DNA of 64,000 nucleotides from Enterobacter asburiae (GTDB lineage Bacteria > Pseudomonadota > Gammaproteobacteria > Enterobacterales > Enterobacteriaceae): assembly GCF_024599655.1 (NCBI RefSeq), contig NZ_CP102247.1, forward strand, positions 4,402,001 through 4,466,000, in the 5' to 3' direction. The translations under genes were made by a program, and so were the position numbers. Below the pieces are notes generated by a model, which was not told where the DNA came from, ran no database searches, and was given only the letters and a program-made list of their open reading frames with translations. Positions 8,291 to 16,562 of this stretch are shown here, piece by piece (the stretch's first letter is position 1; the number at the start of each line of letters is the position of its first letter).

Positions 8291-9334
8291 ATGACAAATA
8301 CACAAATAGGATTTGTGTTATGCGAACGCATGCTAAGTTCCGGTCTCAGTCTTCCGATTGAAATGTGGAAAGCCGCAGCCAGTAGCTATTTAGCTGAGCA
8401 AAAAACAACATCCCATGCAGACACGCACAAACCGGAGAAGTCACCCTTCAGGCTCTGTCGCCCGGAGAATATTCTGAAGGTGAATACCATTGGCATAAAC
8501 AGCGAGCCCATCCTGACGCACAGTGGCTTTAGCATTACCGCCGATACCACCCTTGCCGCAGACAGACACTATGACGTTATCTATCTTCCTGCCCTGTGGC
8601 GCAATCCTCGCGGAGTGGTCAGACAACAGCCTGAACTTCTGGAATGGCTGACCGAGCAGGCCGCGCGAGGAACCCGCATCGCCGCCGTCGGAACGGGCTG
8701 CTGCTTTCTCGCGGAGTCGGGACTGCTCGACGGGAAACCCGCCACCACCCACTGGCACTACTTCAAACAATTCGCGCGCGACTACCCCACCGTAAAATTA
8801 CAAACAAAACATTTCCTCACTCAGGCCGATAATATTTTCTGCGCCGCAAGCGTTAAGGCCCTATCAGACCTGACGATCCATTTTATAGAAACGATATACG
8901 GGAAACGGGTAGCCACACATACCCAACGGACATTTTTCCATGAGATTCGTAGCCAGTTTGAGCGTCAATGCTACAGTGAAGAAAACAAACCCCATCCGGA
9001 TGAAGACATTGTTCAAATTCAAATCTGGATAAAAGCCAACTGCGCTTCGGATATATCCATGCAAAGTCTTGCAGATATGGCTGGCATGAGTTTGCGCAAC
9101 TTTAATCGCCGCTTTAAAAATGCCACCGACATGTCTCCTCTGCAGTATTTATTAACCGCCAGAATTGAATCCGCCATGACAATGCTGCAATCCACCAATC
9201 TGTGCATTCAGGAGATCGCGAATGCGGTTGGATATCAGGATATTGCGCACTTTAATCGCCAGTTTAAGCATAAAACAACGGTTTCACCGGGGGATTACCG
9301 TAAGACCGTCCGGGCAAAGATGTTTAGTGCATAA
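8291..9334 (+). CDS. GlxA-family transcriptional regulator (DJ-1/PfpI-like domain plus AraC HTH)
   Basis: 347 residues. The N-terminal ~190 residues look like a class I glutamine amidotransferase/DJ-1 domain, with the nucleophile-elbow-like segment AAVGTGCCFLAESGLL and the following KPATTHWHY typical of the GlxA family. Residues ~235-340 form an AraC-type double helix-turn-helix (DISMQSLADMAGMSLRNFNRRF and IQEIANAVGYQDIAHFNRQF). Such proteins are usually activators that sense small metabolites. It is divergent from the FabY-like/oxidase/FAAL-PKS operon, so it is the likely pathway regulator. Its RBS is weak (AGG 12 nt upstream). The base composition is more AT-rich than the neighbouring core genes, which fits transfer with the island. 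Confidence 0.85.
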   Translation: MTNTQIGFVLCERMLSSGLSLPIEMWKAAASSYLAEQKTTSHADTHKPEKSPFRLCRPENILKVNTIGINSEPILTHSGFSITADTTLAADRHYDVIYLPALWRNPRGVVRQQPELLEWLTEQAARGTRIAAVGTGCCFLAESGLLDGKPATTHWHYFKQFARDYPTVKLQTKHFLTQADNIFCAASVKALSDLTIHFIETIYGKRVATHTQRTFFHEIRSQFERQCYSEENKPHPDEDIVQIQIWIKANCASDISMQSLADMAGMSLRNFNRRFKNATDMSPLQYLLTARIESAMTMLQSTNLCIQEIANAVGYQDIAHFNRQFKHKTTVSPGDYRKTVRAKMFSA

Positions 9335-9382
9335 ACGCCGGTCATCTCTGATAATGAAAAGATGACCACGAGGAGGCTCACC

Positions 9383-10207
9383 GTGCAAGGCGTACCGGAA
9401 CAGTTTACTGATGAAAGAGACAGCGCGCGCTTTCGCCATCTGGCGCATCTGCCGGGCCTGGAGCTTTATCACGCGCATATTTCTGACTACGCCTTTGAGC
9501 CTCACACCCATGAAGCCTTCGGGATCGGCACGATTGAAACCGGTGCCGAACGCTTTCGCTATCGCGGTACCCAGCATCTCGCGGCGGAAAAATCCGTCGT
9601 CACCATGAACCCGGACGAGATCCATACCGGAGAATCCGCCACCGAAGGCGGCTGGCGCTACCGGATGGTCTATATCGAACCCGACCTGCTGGAAGAGGTG
9701 ACCGGCCTCCGGCACTGGTGGTTTAGCGATGTCACGCGTCATGACCCGCTGCGCTCGCAGCAAATCGGCAGGCTCATTTACGGCCTGTGGCACACGGACG
9801 ATCCGCTTGCGCAAAAAGGATTGCTGCTGGATTTGATTGAGACCTTCCGGCCGTTTGCCCATCACGCGCCGGTGGTTCTGGAAGGCGCGCACCGCTTCGA
9901 ACGCGTGCGCGAGTATCTGCACGACAACTATATGCGCGCCCTGACGCTGGACGAGCTGGCCAGCGTCGTATCGCTCAGCCCGTACCATTTCCAGCGCCAG
10001 TTCAAAGCCCATTTTCACGTTACGCCGCATCAGATGCTGATGGCCATTCGCCTCTGGCGCGCTAAAGCGTTCCTCACCCACGGCATGCCTGCGGCAGAGG
10101 TCGCCGCCGCGACCGGGCTGACCGACCAGTCGCATTTAACCCGCGCGTTTACCCACCGCTACGGCATTACCCCCGTGCGCTACCAGAAGCAGGTCACCCG
10201 GCGCTAA
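9383..10207 (+). CDS. AraC-family transcriptional regulator (cupin-type sensor domain)
   Basis: The start is taken as GTG at 9383, because AGGAGG lies 6 nt upstream; an ATG at 9362 in the same frame has no such site. The product has 274 residues. The N-terminal half is an AraC-binding-type cupin (YAFEPHTHEAFGIGTIETG, MNPDEIHTGE). The C-terminal ~100 residues hold two helix-turn-helix motifs (LTLDELASVVSLSPYHFQRQF and AEVAAATGLTDQSHLTRAF). It lies 75 bp before ytfF on the same strand. Regulators of this type next to a DMT exporter often control it, so ytfF may be its target; that is inference. It is not found beside ytfF in E. coli K-12 and may mark the junction between core and island DNA. 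Confidence 0.85.
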   Translation: MQGVPEQFTDERDSARFRHLAHLPGLELYHAHISDYAFEPHTHEAFGIGTIETGAERFRYRGTQHLAAEKSVVTMNPDEIHTGESATEGGWRYRMVYIEPDLLEEVTGLRHWWFSDVTRHDPLRSQQIGRLIYGLWHTDDPLAQKGLLLDLIETFRPFAHHAPVVLEGAHRFERVREYLHDNYMRALTLDELASVVSLSPYHFQRQFKAHFHVTPHQMLMAIRLWRAKAFLTHGMPAAEVAAATGLTDQSHLTRAFTHRYGITPVRYQKQVTRR

Positions 10208-10282
10208 TGCGCAATCTCATACAATACGCGCGCATTTTCCCCTCCTACACTGCATACAGCGTAAATACCTGTGGATGGAAAA

Positions 10283-11248
10283 ATGATTAGTGGTGTGTTG
10301 TATGCCCTGCTGGCCGGGATGATGTGGGGGCTGATTTTTGTCGGCCCATTAATCGTACCCGAGTATCCGGCAATACTGCAGTCGACCGGACGTTATCTGG
10401 CGCTCGGGCTGATTGCTCTGCCTCTGGCGTGGCTGGGATGCGCGCGCCTGCGTCAGCTCAGCCGTCAGGACTGGGGTACCGCGCTGGCGCTGACCATGAT
10501 GGGCAATCTTATCTACTACGTTTGCCTCGCGAGTGCCATTCAGCGTACCGGTGCGCCGGTATCTACCATGATTATCGGCACGCTGCCGGTTGTTATCCCC
10601 GTCTTTGCGAACCTGCTCTACAGCCACCGCGATGGCAAACTGGCATGGTCAAAAATGACCCCGGCGCTGGTATGCACCGCCGTGGGGCTGGTATGCGTCA
10701 ATATTGCCGAGCTGCGTCATGGGCAGGCGGAAGTTGACCTGTGGCGCTACGGCTCTGGCATTGTGCTGGCGTTCATTTCCGTGGCGTGCTGGGCATGGTA
10801 TGCCTTGCGCAATGCGCGCTGGCTGCGGGAGAACCCGGACAAGCACCCGATGATGTGGGCGACGGCGCAGGCACTGGTCACGCTGCCCGTCTCGCTGGTG
10901 GGATATGCCGGGGCGTGCATCTGGTTAGGCCATCAACAGCCAGACTTCGCCCAGCCCTTCGGGCCAAGACCCTGGGTGTTTATCGGCCTGATGGTGGCGA
11001 TTGCAGTGCTGTGCTCATGGGTGGGCGCGCTGTGCTGGAACATTGCCAGCCAGAAGCTGCCGACGGTGATTTTAGGGCCGCTGATTGTCTTCGAAACCCT
11101 GGCCGGACTGCTTTATACCTTCCTGATGCGCCAGAGCGTGCCGCCGTTATTCACGGCCTGCGGGATCGCGCTGCTGGTGGTGGGGGTGGTGATGGCGGTA
11201 AGAGCGAAGCCGGAAAAACCGAGGGTCGTTCCGGCGTCGGAGGTGTGA
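10283..11248 (+). CDS. ytfF: EamA/DMT-family inner-membrane transporter YtfF
   Basis: From ATG at 10283 the protein has 321 residues, the length of E. coli YtfF, and shares long stretches with it (MISGVLYALLAGMMWGLIFVG, TMMGNLIYY, NARWLRENPDKHP). About ten hydrophobic helices form two EamA repeats, the drug/metabolite transporter fold. A GTG four codons upstream (10271) is possible, but GGATGGAAAA fits the ATG as ribosome site. The substrate is unknown. In E. coli ytfF neighbours ytfE; here a chemoreceptor gene lies between them. A REP pair follows the stop codon. Confidence 0.9.
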   Translation: MISGVLYALLAGMMWGLIFVGPLIVPEYPAILQSTGRYLALGLIALPLAWLGCARLRQLSRQDWGTALALTMMGNLIYYVCLASAIQRTGAPVSTMIIGTLPVVIPVFANLLYSHRDGKLAWSKMTPALVCTAVGLVCVNIAELRHGQAEVDLWRYGSGIVLAFISVACWAWYALRNARWLRENPDKHPMMWATAQALVTLPVSLVGYAGACIWLGHQQPDFAQPFGPRPWVFIGLMVAIAVLCSWVGALCWNIASQKLPTVILGPLIVFETLAGLLYTFLMRQSVPPLFTACGIALLVVGVVMAVRAKPEKPRVVPASEV

Positions 11249-11253
11249 TTTTT

Positions 11254-11330
11254 GCCGGGTGGCGGCTCCGCCTTACCCGGCCTACAAGAAGCCGTTTCGT
11301 AGGCCGGGTAAGCGCCAGCGCCACCCGGCA
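11254..11330. repeat. REP pair (BIME) between ytfF and the chemoreceptor
   Basis: Two inverted REP units face each other: GCCGGGTGGCGGC...CCGCCTTACCCGGC at 11254-11283 and AGGCCGGGTAAGCGC...GCGCCACCCGGC at 11301-11329. They lie between two converging genes, where they can limit read-through and protect 3' ends. Confidence 0.9.
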
Positions 11331-11335
11331 TGATG

Positions 11336-12985
11336 TTAAAACGTTTCCCAGTTCCCTTCAGACGCCGCCGCTGCGGGCTGCGCTTTTGGCACATAGGTTT
11401 TCACCGGCGCCGCTTTGACCGCCTGGTTGCGGGTGATTTTGAACACCGCCACCGCTTCGTTCAGGCGTGCAGCCTGATCTTCCAGCGCCGCCGCCGCGGC
11501 CGCGGACTCCTCTACCAGCGAGGCGTTCTGCTGGGTCACGCGGTCCATCTCGGCTACCGCCTGACCCACCTGGTCGATACCGCGGCTCTGCTCGTCAGAG
11601 GCCGAGGCGATTTCGCCCATGATGTCGGTGACGCGGGTGACCGCATTAACGATCTCCGCCATCGTCTCCCCGGCTTCGTTAACCAGCTGGGAGCCCGCGT
11701 TCACGCGCTCGCCGGAGTCATCGATCAGCGCTTTGATCTCTTTCGCCGCCTGGGCGCTGCGCTGTGCGAGAGTACGGACTTCCCCTGCCACCACCGCAAA
11801 ACCACGGCCCTGCTCGCCCGCGCGCGCCGCTTCCACCGCCGCGTTCAGCGCCAGAATGTTAGTCTGGAAGGCAATACCGTCGATCACGTTAGTAATTTGC
11901 GCGATTTTACTGGAGCTGGTGGCGATTTCGTCCATTGTACGCACCACGCCTTCCACCACGTTACCGCCCTTCTTCGCCGTTGAGGAGGCGTCCAGCGCCA
12001 GGCGGGACGCCTGACGCGCGTTATCGGCGTTCTGCTTCACGGTAGCCGTCAGCTGTTCCATGCTGGCTGCCGTTTCTTCCAGAGACGCGGCCTGCTGCTC
12101 GGTACGGGAAGAGAGATCGTTACTGCCCGCAGAAATTTCGCCTGCACCGGTGTAAATCGTATCTGCGCCTTCACGCACCACGCCCACCGTGTTCGCCAGC
12201 GAGGTTTGCATCTCCTGAACGTTGCGCGCCAGGATAGCCATCTCATTTTTACCGTCAGCCTGAATGGGCTGGGTTAAATCCCCTGCCGCAATGGCGCGAA
12301 TATGGTTAATCACCTCTTCCAGAGGCAGCAGCAACACGCGGCGCATGGCTACCCAGCTGGAAATAATCACCACAATCACCAGCAGCATGACCGCAGAGAG
12401 GATCCACAGGATGTGTTTGTAATCACTTTCATTATCCTGAATGCCTTTATCGGTTAGCGCGGCCTGCGCTTCACGCCATTCACGATAAACCGTCTGCATC
12501 GCGTTTTGCTTTTGTTCTGCATTCTGCTTGAACATATCTTCCAGATTGCCCTGGCTCAGCAGAACGTTCATTTGGGTCAGCGTTGCAGAGTAAATGCGGT
12601 ACTGCTCTTCGAGCCGGTTAGCCAGGTTCTCGTCCAGGCCTGGCGTATTCGGCAAGGCATAGTATTTATCGTAATGGACCTGCGCTTCAGTCAGCAGATT
12701 TTTCGCCGTCGTCACCAGCTCATTCAGCTGACCGCCGTTAATTTGCGAGGCCATGCTGCTTTGCAGGCGCAACATCCCGCGGTTCAGGGTGACGCGTGCC
12801 TGGTTCAGACTGATCCACGCATCGGTAAACTCCGCCACGTTCTGGCTGGAAAGCTGCGACACGGTGAAGTTGTCTTTATCGTTGTTCAGCGCGTTGATAA
12901 AGATACCGGCGGAAATCACTTGCATGATGCCGAGCACAAGCAGCACCGAAATCAGAAGGGTAATGACTTTTATACGTTTAAACAT
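11336..12985 (-). CDS. Methyl-accepting chemotaxis protein, Tsr-like
   Basis: 549 residues. TM1 spans about residues 8-30, the periplasmic four-helix sensor 31-190, TM2 193-213, then HAMP and a long signalling domain with the conserved hairpin tip (IAFQTNILALNAAVEAARAG). The protein ends in NWETF, the CheR/CheB docking pentapeptide of high-abundance receptors. The signalling part is nearly identical to E. coli Tsr. The sensor domain is diverged but keeps the ARxTLNR segment that corresponds to the amino-acid-binding Arg64/Asn68/Arg69 of Tsr, so an amino acid or related ligand is likely. A sigma-28-type promoter stands upstream (13025-13051). It sits between ytfF and ytfE, where E. coli has no receptor gene. 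Confidence 0.9.
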   Translation of the reverse strand: MFKRIKVITLLISVLLVLGIMQVISAGIFINALNNDKDNFTVSQLSSQNVAEFTDAWISLNQARVTLNRGMLRLQSSMASQINGGQLNELVTTAKNLLTEAQVHYDKYYALPNTPGLDENLANRLEEQYRIYSATLTQMNVLLSQGNLEDMFKQNAEQKQNAMQTVYREWREAQAALTDKGIQDNESDYKHILWILSAVMLLVIVVIISSWVAMRRVLLLPLEEVINHIRAIAAGDLTQPIQADGKNEMAILARNVQEMQTSLANTVGVVREGADTIYTGAGEISAGSNDLSSRTEQQAASLEETAASMEQLTATVKQNADNARQASRLALDASSTAKKGGNVVEGVVRTMDEIATSSSKIAQITNVIDGIAFQTNILALNAAVEAARAGEQGRGFAVVAGEVRTLAQRSAQAAKEIKALIDDSGERVNAGSQLVNEAGETMAEIVNAVTRVTDIMGEIASASDEQSRGIDQVGQAVAEMDRVTQQNASLVEESAAAAAALEDQAARLNEAVAVFKITRNQAVKAAPVKTYVPKAQPAAAASEGNWETF

Positions 12986-13024
12986 GCGTTGCCTTTGTTA
13001 TATGCAGGTTTGTCTGACGTGGAT

Positions 13025-13051
13025 ATATCGGCAGTCGCGGCGGGTTGTTTA
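13025..13051 (-). promoter_or_regulatory. Sigma-28 (FliA) class-3 flagellar promoter for the chemoreceptor
   Basis: On the minus strand TAAA (13051-13048), 15 nt, then GCCGATAT (13032-13025). This matches the FliA consensus TAAA-N15-GCCGATAA in 11 of 12 positions, about 40 bp before the start codon. It places this receptor in the flagellar regulon. Confidence 0.85.
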
Positions 13052-13179
13052 CTGTTTCTACACCTTTAAAAAGTTTCTAAACCACTTTCCTAAGTCCATT
13101 CAGAGAGTTAAATGGGGGTATTTTTTGTGATCTGCATCTCATTCCCCCCTTCCCTCTAAAGGGTTATAGCGCCGCCTTA

Positions 13180-13202
13180 AAGATGCATTTAATATGCATC
13201 TT
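13180..13202. promoter_or_regulatory. NsrR operator upstream of ytfE
   Basis: AAGATGCATTT-A-ATATGCATCTT is an 11-1-11 inverted repeat with one mismatch and fits the known NsrR consensus (AAGATGCATTTnAAATGCATCTT). It lies 27 bp before the ytfE start codon. NsrR itself is encoded at 37403-37828. Repression should be lifted by nitric oxide. Confidence 0.9.
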
Positions 13203-13228
13203 ATATTATTGATGACGAGGTAACTGCT

Positions 13229-13891
13229 ATGGCCTTTCGCGACCAACCCCTTGGCGAGCTGGCGCTCTCCATTCCTCGCGCTTCTGCGCTGTTCCGTAAA
13301 TACGATATGGATTACTGCTGCGGCGGTAAGCAAACCCTGGCGCGTGCGGCCTCACGCAAAGAGCTGGACGTTGAGGTGATTGAAGCAGAGCTGGCGCTGC
13401 TGGCCGAGCAGCCCGTCGACAAGGACTGGCGAACCGCCCCGCTTGCTGAAATCATCGACCATATCATCGTGCGATACCATGACCGTCACCGTGAACAGCT
13501 GCCGGAACTGATCCTGCAGGCGACCAAAGTCGAGCGCGTCCATGCCGATAAACCTTCCGTACCGCGCGGTCTGGCAAAGTACCTGACCCTGCTGCACGAA
13601 GAGCTTTCCAGCCATATGATGAAAGAAGAGCAGATCCTCTTCCCGATGATTAAACAGGGAATGGGAAGCCAGGCGATGGGGCCTATCAGCGTGATGGAAA
13701 GCGAGCACGATGACGCGGGTGAACTGCTGGAAGTGATCAAACACACCACCCACAACGTCACGCCGCCGCCAGAAGCGTGCACAACGTGGAAAGCGATGTA
13801 CAACGGCATTAACGAAATGATTGACGAGCTGATGGAACACATCAGTCTTGAGAACAACGTTCTGTTCCCGCGGGCATTAGCTGGGGAATAA
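13229..13891 (+). CDS. ytfE: Iron-sulfur cluster repair di-iron protein YtfE (RIC)
   Basis: 220 residues, cytoplasmic. YtfE repairs [Fe-S] clusters damaged by nitric oxide or peroxide and can reduce NO. The N-terminal ScdA-type domain carries the Cys30-Cys31 pair (DYCCGG). The hemerythrin-like domain keeps the di-iron ligands at the E. coli positions: His84, His129, Glu133, His160, His204 and Glu208. The start has GAGG upstream. The NsrR operator in the promoter predicts induction by nitrosative stress. It is convergent with cycA, separated by a two-sided terminator. Confidence 0.97.
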   Translation: MAFRDQPLGELALSIPRASALFRKYDMDYCCGGKQTLARAASRKELDVEVIEAELALLAEQPVDKDWRTAPLAEIIDHIIVRYHDRHREQLPELILQATKVERVHADKPSVPRGLAKYLTLLHEELSSHMMKEEQILFPMIKQGMGSQAMGPISVMESEHDDAGELLEVIKHTTHNVTPPPEACTTWKAMYNGINEMIDELMEHISLENNVLFPRALAGE

Positions 13892-13894
13892 AAA

Positions 13895-13909
13895 AGGCCG
13901 CTGCGGCCT
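13895..13909 (-). terminator. Rho-independent terminator, minus-strand orientation
   Basis: GGCCGCAGCGGCC followed by TTTTTT when read on the minus strand. It would stop cycA transcripts that pass the first terminator, just before the end of ytfE. Confidence 0.6.
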
Positions 13910-13913
13910 GATG

Positions 13914-13948
13914 CCCTCACCCCGGCCCTCTCCCACAGGGAGAGGGTG
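13914..13948. repeat. CCTCTCCC-type hairpin repeat
   Basis: CCCTCACCCCGGCCCTCTCCCACAGGGAGAGGGTG: the arms CCCTCTCCC and GGGAGAGGG form a hairpin. Related elements occur at 15671, 34878 and 57925, always at 3' gene ends. Confidence 0.75.
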
Positions 13949-13956
13949 CAAAAACT

Positions 13957-13984
13957 AAAAACGGCAACCGAAGTTGCCGTTTTG
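13957..13984. terminator. Bidirectional terminator between ytfE and cycA
   Basis: AAAACGGCAAC-CGAA-GTTGCCGTTTT is a near-perfect hairpin with A-run and T-run on its two sides. It serves ytfE on the plus strand and cycA on the minus strand. Confidence 0.85.
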
Positions 13985-13987
13985 CTT

Positions 13988-15397
13988 TTACCTTACGCCT
14001 GCCATACGTTTCTTACCGATAAACACCCAGCCCAGCCCCAGCGCGATAAACCACAGCGGCGTAACGATGAGTGCCTGACGGGTATCATCTTCCAGCGTCA
14101 GCAGAACCAGCACGAAGACGAAGAACGCCATGCACACCCAGCACATCAGCTTGCCCAGCGGCATCTTGTAGATCGATTTTTCATGCAGGTGCGGACGCTG
14201 TTTGCGGTACACCAGGTATGAACAGAGGATGATGGTCCAGACGAACATAAACAGGATCGCAGAGACCGTGGTAATCATGGTGAACGCGCCAATCACGCTT
14301 GGGTTCACGTAGAGCATCACCACACCGCCCAGCAGGCACATGCAGGAGAAGGTCAACCCTTTTGCCGGTACCGCACGCTTAGACAGCTTGGCGAACGCGC
14401 TCGGTGCCACGCCCTCCTGCGCCAGACCAAACAGCATACGGCTGGTGGAGAATACGCCGCTGTTGGCTGACGAGGCAGCAGAGGTCAGCACCACGAAGTT
14501 AATCAGGCTCGCGGCAGCAGGCAGGCCTACCAGCACGAACAGCTCAACAAACGGGCTCTTGGTGGGCACCACGGAGCTCCACGGCGTCACGGACATAATG
14601 ATGACCAGCGCGAAGACGTAGAACATGATGATACGAACCGGAATAGAGTTAATGGCGCGCGGGAGAGACTTCTCGGGATCTTTGGTCTCCGCCGCCGTGG
14701 TGCCCACCAGCTCAATGCCCACGAAAGCAAATACCGCGATCTGGAAGCCAGCAAAGAAGCCGCTGATGCCTTTCGGGAACCAGCCGCCGTCATTCCACAG
14801 ATGGGTAAACGACGCCTGAACGCCGGTTGGTGACTGGAAGTGCGTCAGCACCATCACCAGACCCACAACAATCAGTCCCACGATAGCGACAATTTTGATC
14901 ATCGCGAACCAGAACTCCATCTCACCGAACATTTTGACGGTGGCGAGGTTAAGGCTCAGCAGCAGAACAATAACCGCCAGCGAGGCAACCCAGTCCGACA
15001 GCCCCGGGAACCAGAACTGCGCGTAGGCGGTAATCGCCACGACGTCCGCCATACCGGTGACGACCCAGCAGAACCAGTAGGTCCAGCCGGTGAAATAGCC
15101 CGCCCACGGCCCGAGCAGGTCAGAAGCGAAGTCGCTAAAGGATTTGTATTCGAGGTTCGAGAGCAGCAGTTCACCCATTGCACGCATCACGAAGAACAGC
15201 ATAAAACCGATAATCATATAGACAAATATGATTGACGGTCCGGCGAGACTGATGGTTTTGCCCGACCCCATAAACAGCCCGGTACCGATGGCACCCCCAA
15301 TCGCAATGAGCTGAATATGACGGTTTGTGAGATTGCGCCGTAGCGACTGTTCGGACGACGCCTCTTCGTCGGCGACGACTTTGACCTGATCTACCAT
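13988..15397 (-). CDS. cycA: D-serine/D-alanine/glycine:H+ symporter CycA
   Basis: 469 residues, an inner-membrane amino-acid/polyamine/organocation (APC) transporter with about twelve helices. It is almost identical to E. coli CycA, including the N-terminal RRNLTNRHIQLIAIGGAIGTGLF and the first-helix GxGxG motif typical of the superfamily. CycA imports glycine, D- and L-alanine, D-serine and the antibiotic D-cycloserine. It has its own transcription unit. The untranslated leader has an ACA-rich stretch that resembles GcvB sRNA targets; cycA is a known GcvB target in E. coli. Confidence 0.98.
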   Translation of the reverse strand: MVDQVKVVADEEASSEQSLRRNLTNRHIQLIAIGGAIGTGLFMGSGKTISLAGPSIIFVYMIIGFMLFFVMRAMGELLLSNLEYKSFSDFASDLLGPWAGYFTGWTYWFCWVVTGMADVVAITAYAQFWFPGLSDWVASLAVIVLLLSLNLATVKMFGEMEFWFAMIKIVAIVGLIVVGLVMVLTHFQSPTGVQASFTHLWNDGGWFPKGISGFFAGFQIAVFAFVGIELVGTTAAETKDPEKSLPRAINSIPVRIIMFYVFALVIIMSVTPWSSVVPTKSPFVELFVLVGLPAAASLINFVVLTSAASSANSGVFSTSRMLFGLAQEGVAPSAFAKLSKRAVPAKGLTFSCMCLLGGVVMLYVNPSVIGAFTMITTVSAILFMFVWTIILCSYLVYRKQRPHLHEKSIYKMPLGKLMCWVCMAFFVFVLVLLTLEDDTRQALIVTPLWFIALGLGWVFIGKKRMAGVR

Positions 15398-15708
15398 GTG
15401 ATATTTTCCTGTTTATGCCTGTCTGTGTTGTTAAGGCTCTTCTGGCCTTTAAATACGTCAAAAGATGACGTTCCCTTGTAAGGGCTAATCGATATTAGGT
15501 AAGAATCGGCGGGATGAATACTATGATTTAGATATTATGTTAATAATATGTTGAAAGTGAGTGTCATATCACTCATACAGCGCGAAACAGCTCACAAAAA
15601 TACACGCAACAGTTTCGTTTGCAAGATAAAATGTTGATAGCACCGTAACTATAGGTTTTTACACTATTTTCCTCTCCCCAACCGGGGAGAGGAAATAAGA
15701 AAATTCGA
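15398..15708. other. cycA promoter/leader and fklB 3' region (311 bp, no gene)
   Basis: This stretch holds the upstream region of cycA (minus strand). Next to cycA, around 15421-15436, an ACA-rich motif (CTTAACAACACAGAC on the minus strand) is a plausible GcvB pairing site. The middle part is AT-rich. A CCTCTCCCC/GGGGAGAGG hairpin lies at 15671-15692 behind fklB. No open frame with a convincing RBS was found. Confidence 0.5.
15671..15692. repeat. CCTCTCCCC-AACC-GGGGAGAGG hairpin behind fklB
   Basis: A perfect 9-bp stem with a 4-nt loop, 17 bp after the fklB stop. It has no T-run on the fklB strand, so it is more likely a 3'-end stabiliser than a classical terminator. Same repeat type as 13914, 34878 and 57925. 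Confidence 0.75.
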
Positions 15709-16329
15709 TTACAGAATTTCCAGCAGCTCGACTTCAAAGACCAGGGTGCTGAATGGCGGGATGGACGCGCCAGCGCCGCGCTCGCCGTAGGCCAGGTTAT
15801 GCGGGATAGTCAGTTCCCATTTGGAACCGACCGGCATCAGGGTCAGCGCTTCGATCCAGCCTGCGATAACGCCATTCACCGGGAATTCAGCCGGTTCGCC
15901 GCGCGCCACGGAGCTGTCGAAGACGGTACCGTCAATCAGCTTACCGGTGTAGTGTACGCGAACGTGGTCGGTACGTGCCGGGATTGCGCCGTCGCCCTGA
16001 TTGATCACGCGGAACTGCAGACCAGACTCGGTGCTGTTCACGCCTTCACGCTCGCGGTTCTCTTCCAGATATTTCACACCTTCGGCGGCCATCTCTTCAA
16101 AGCGCGCACGACGCACGGCGTCAGCACGTTCGTGGATTTCACGCAGCGCACGGTGCACGACGTCAACCGGAACGGCAGGCTGTTTGCCTTCCAGCGCGTC
16201 AGCGATACCCGCCACCAGCGCTTCTGGTAACAGACCTTCCAGGCCGGATTCGCTCAGCTGCTGTCCTACCTGCAAGCCGATACCGTAACTTGCCTGCGCT
16301 TCGATAGTGTCAAAAGTCGGGGTGGTCAT
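15709..16329 (-). CDS. fklB: FKBP-type peptidyl-prolyl cis-trans isomerase FklB (FKBP22)
   Basis: 206 residues from ATG at 16329 (GGAAGG upstream), the same length and start as E. coli FklB; an upstream in-frame extension to 16377 is not supported. The N-terminal ~90 residues form the dimerisation helices. The C-terminal FKBP domain contains VRVHYTGKLIDGTVFDSS and the AYGERGAGASIPPFSTLVFEVEL active-site strand. The enzyme speeds prolyl isomerisation and acts as a chaperone in the cytoplasm. It is a single-gene unit, divergent from ytfB. Confidence 0.97.
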   Translation of the reverse strand: MTTPTFDTIEAQASYGIGLQVGQQLSESGLEGLLPEALVAGIADALEGKQPAVPVDVVHRALREIHERADAVRRARFEEMAAEGVKYLEENREREGVNSTESGLQFRVINQGDGAIPARTDHVRVHYTGKLIDGTVFDSSVARGEPAEFPVNGVIAGWIEALTLMPVGSKWELTIPHNLAYGERGAGASIPPFSTLVFEVELLEIL

Positions 16330-16562
16330 GGGTTTTCCTTCCATCACATTTAAAGTAGCGGGCAGCATATCAGCCATGCCCTTATGGGTAAAACTTTGTC
16401 TGAAGTTAAGGTGACAAACCGCGACGAAACAGAAACAATAGAGATAACCAGGATTAATCCCGAACTGATGTCACGGATGTCGGGTTTACTACGCCGTTCA
16501 GGCAGTTAGCAAACTATACTTCGGGACACAGGATAAAAAATACGCGGAGCAGGAGGAGTGCC

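Noticed and set aside
9284..10135. Minus-strand open frame of 283 codons
   Set aside because: Antisense to the AraC regulator, which has a clear cupin domain, HTH and RBS.
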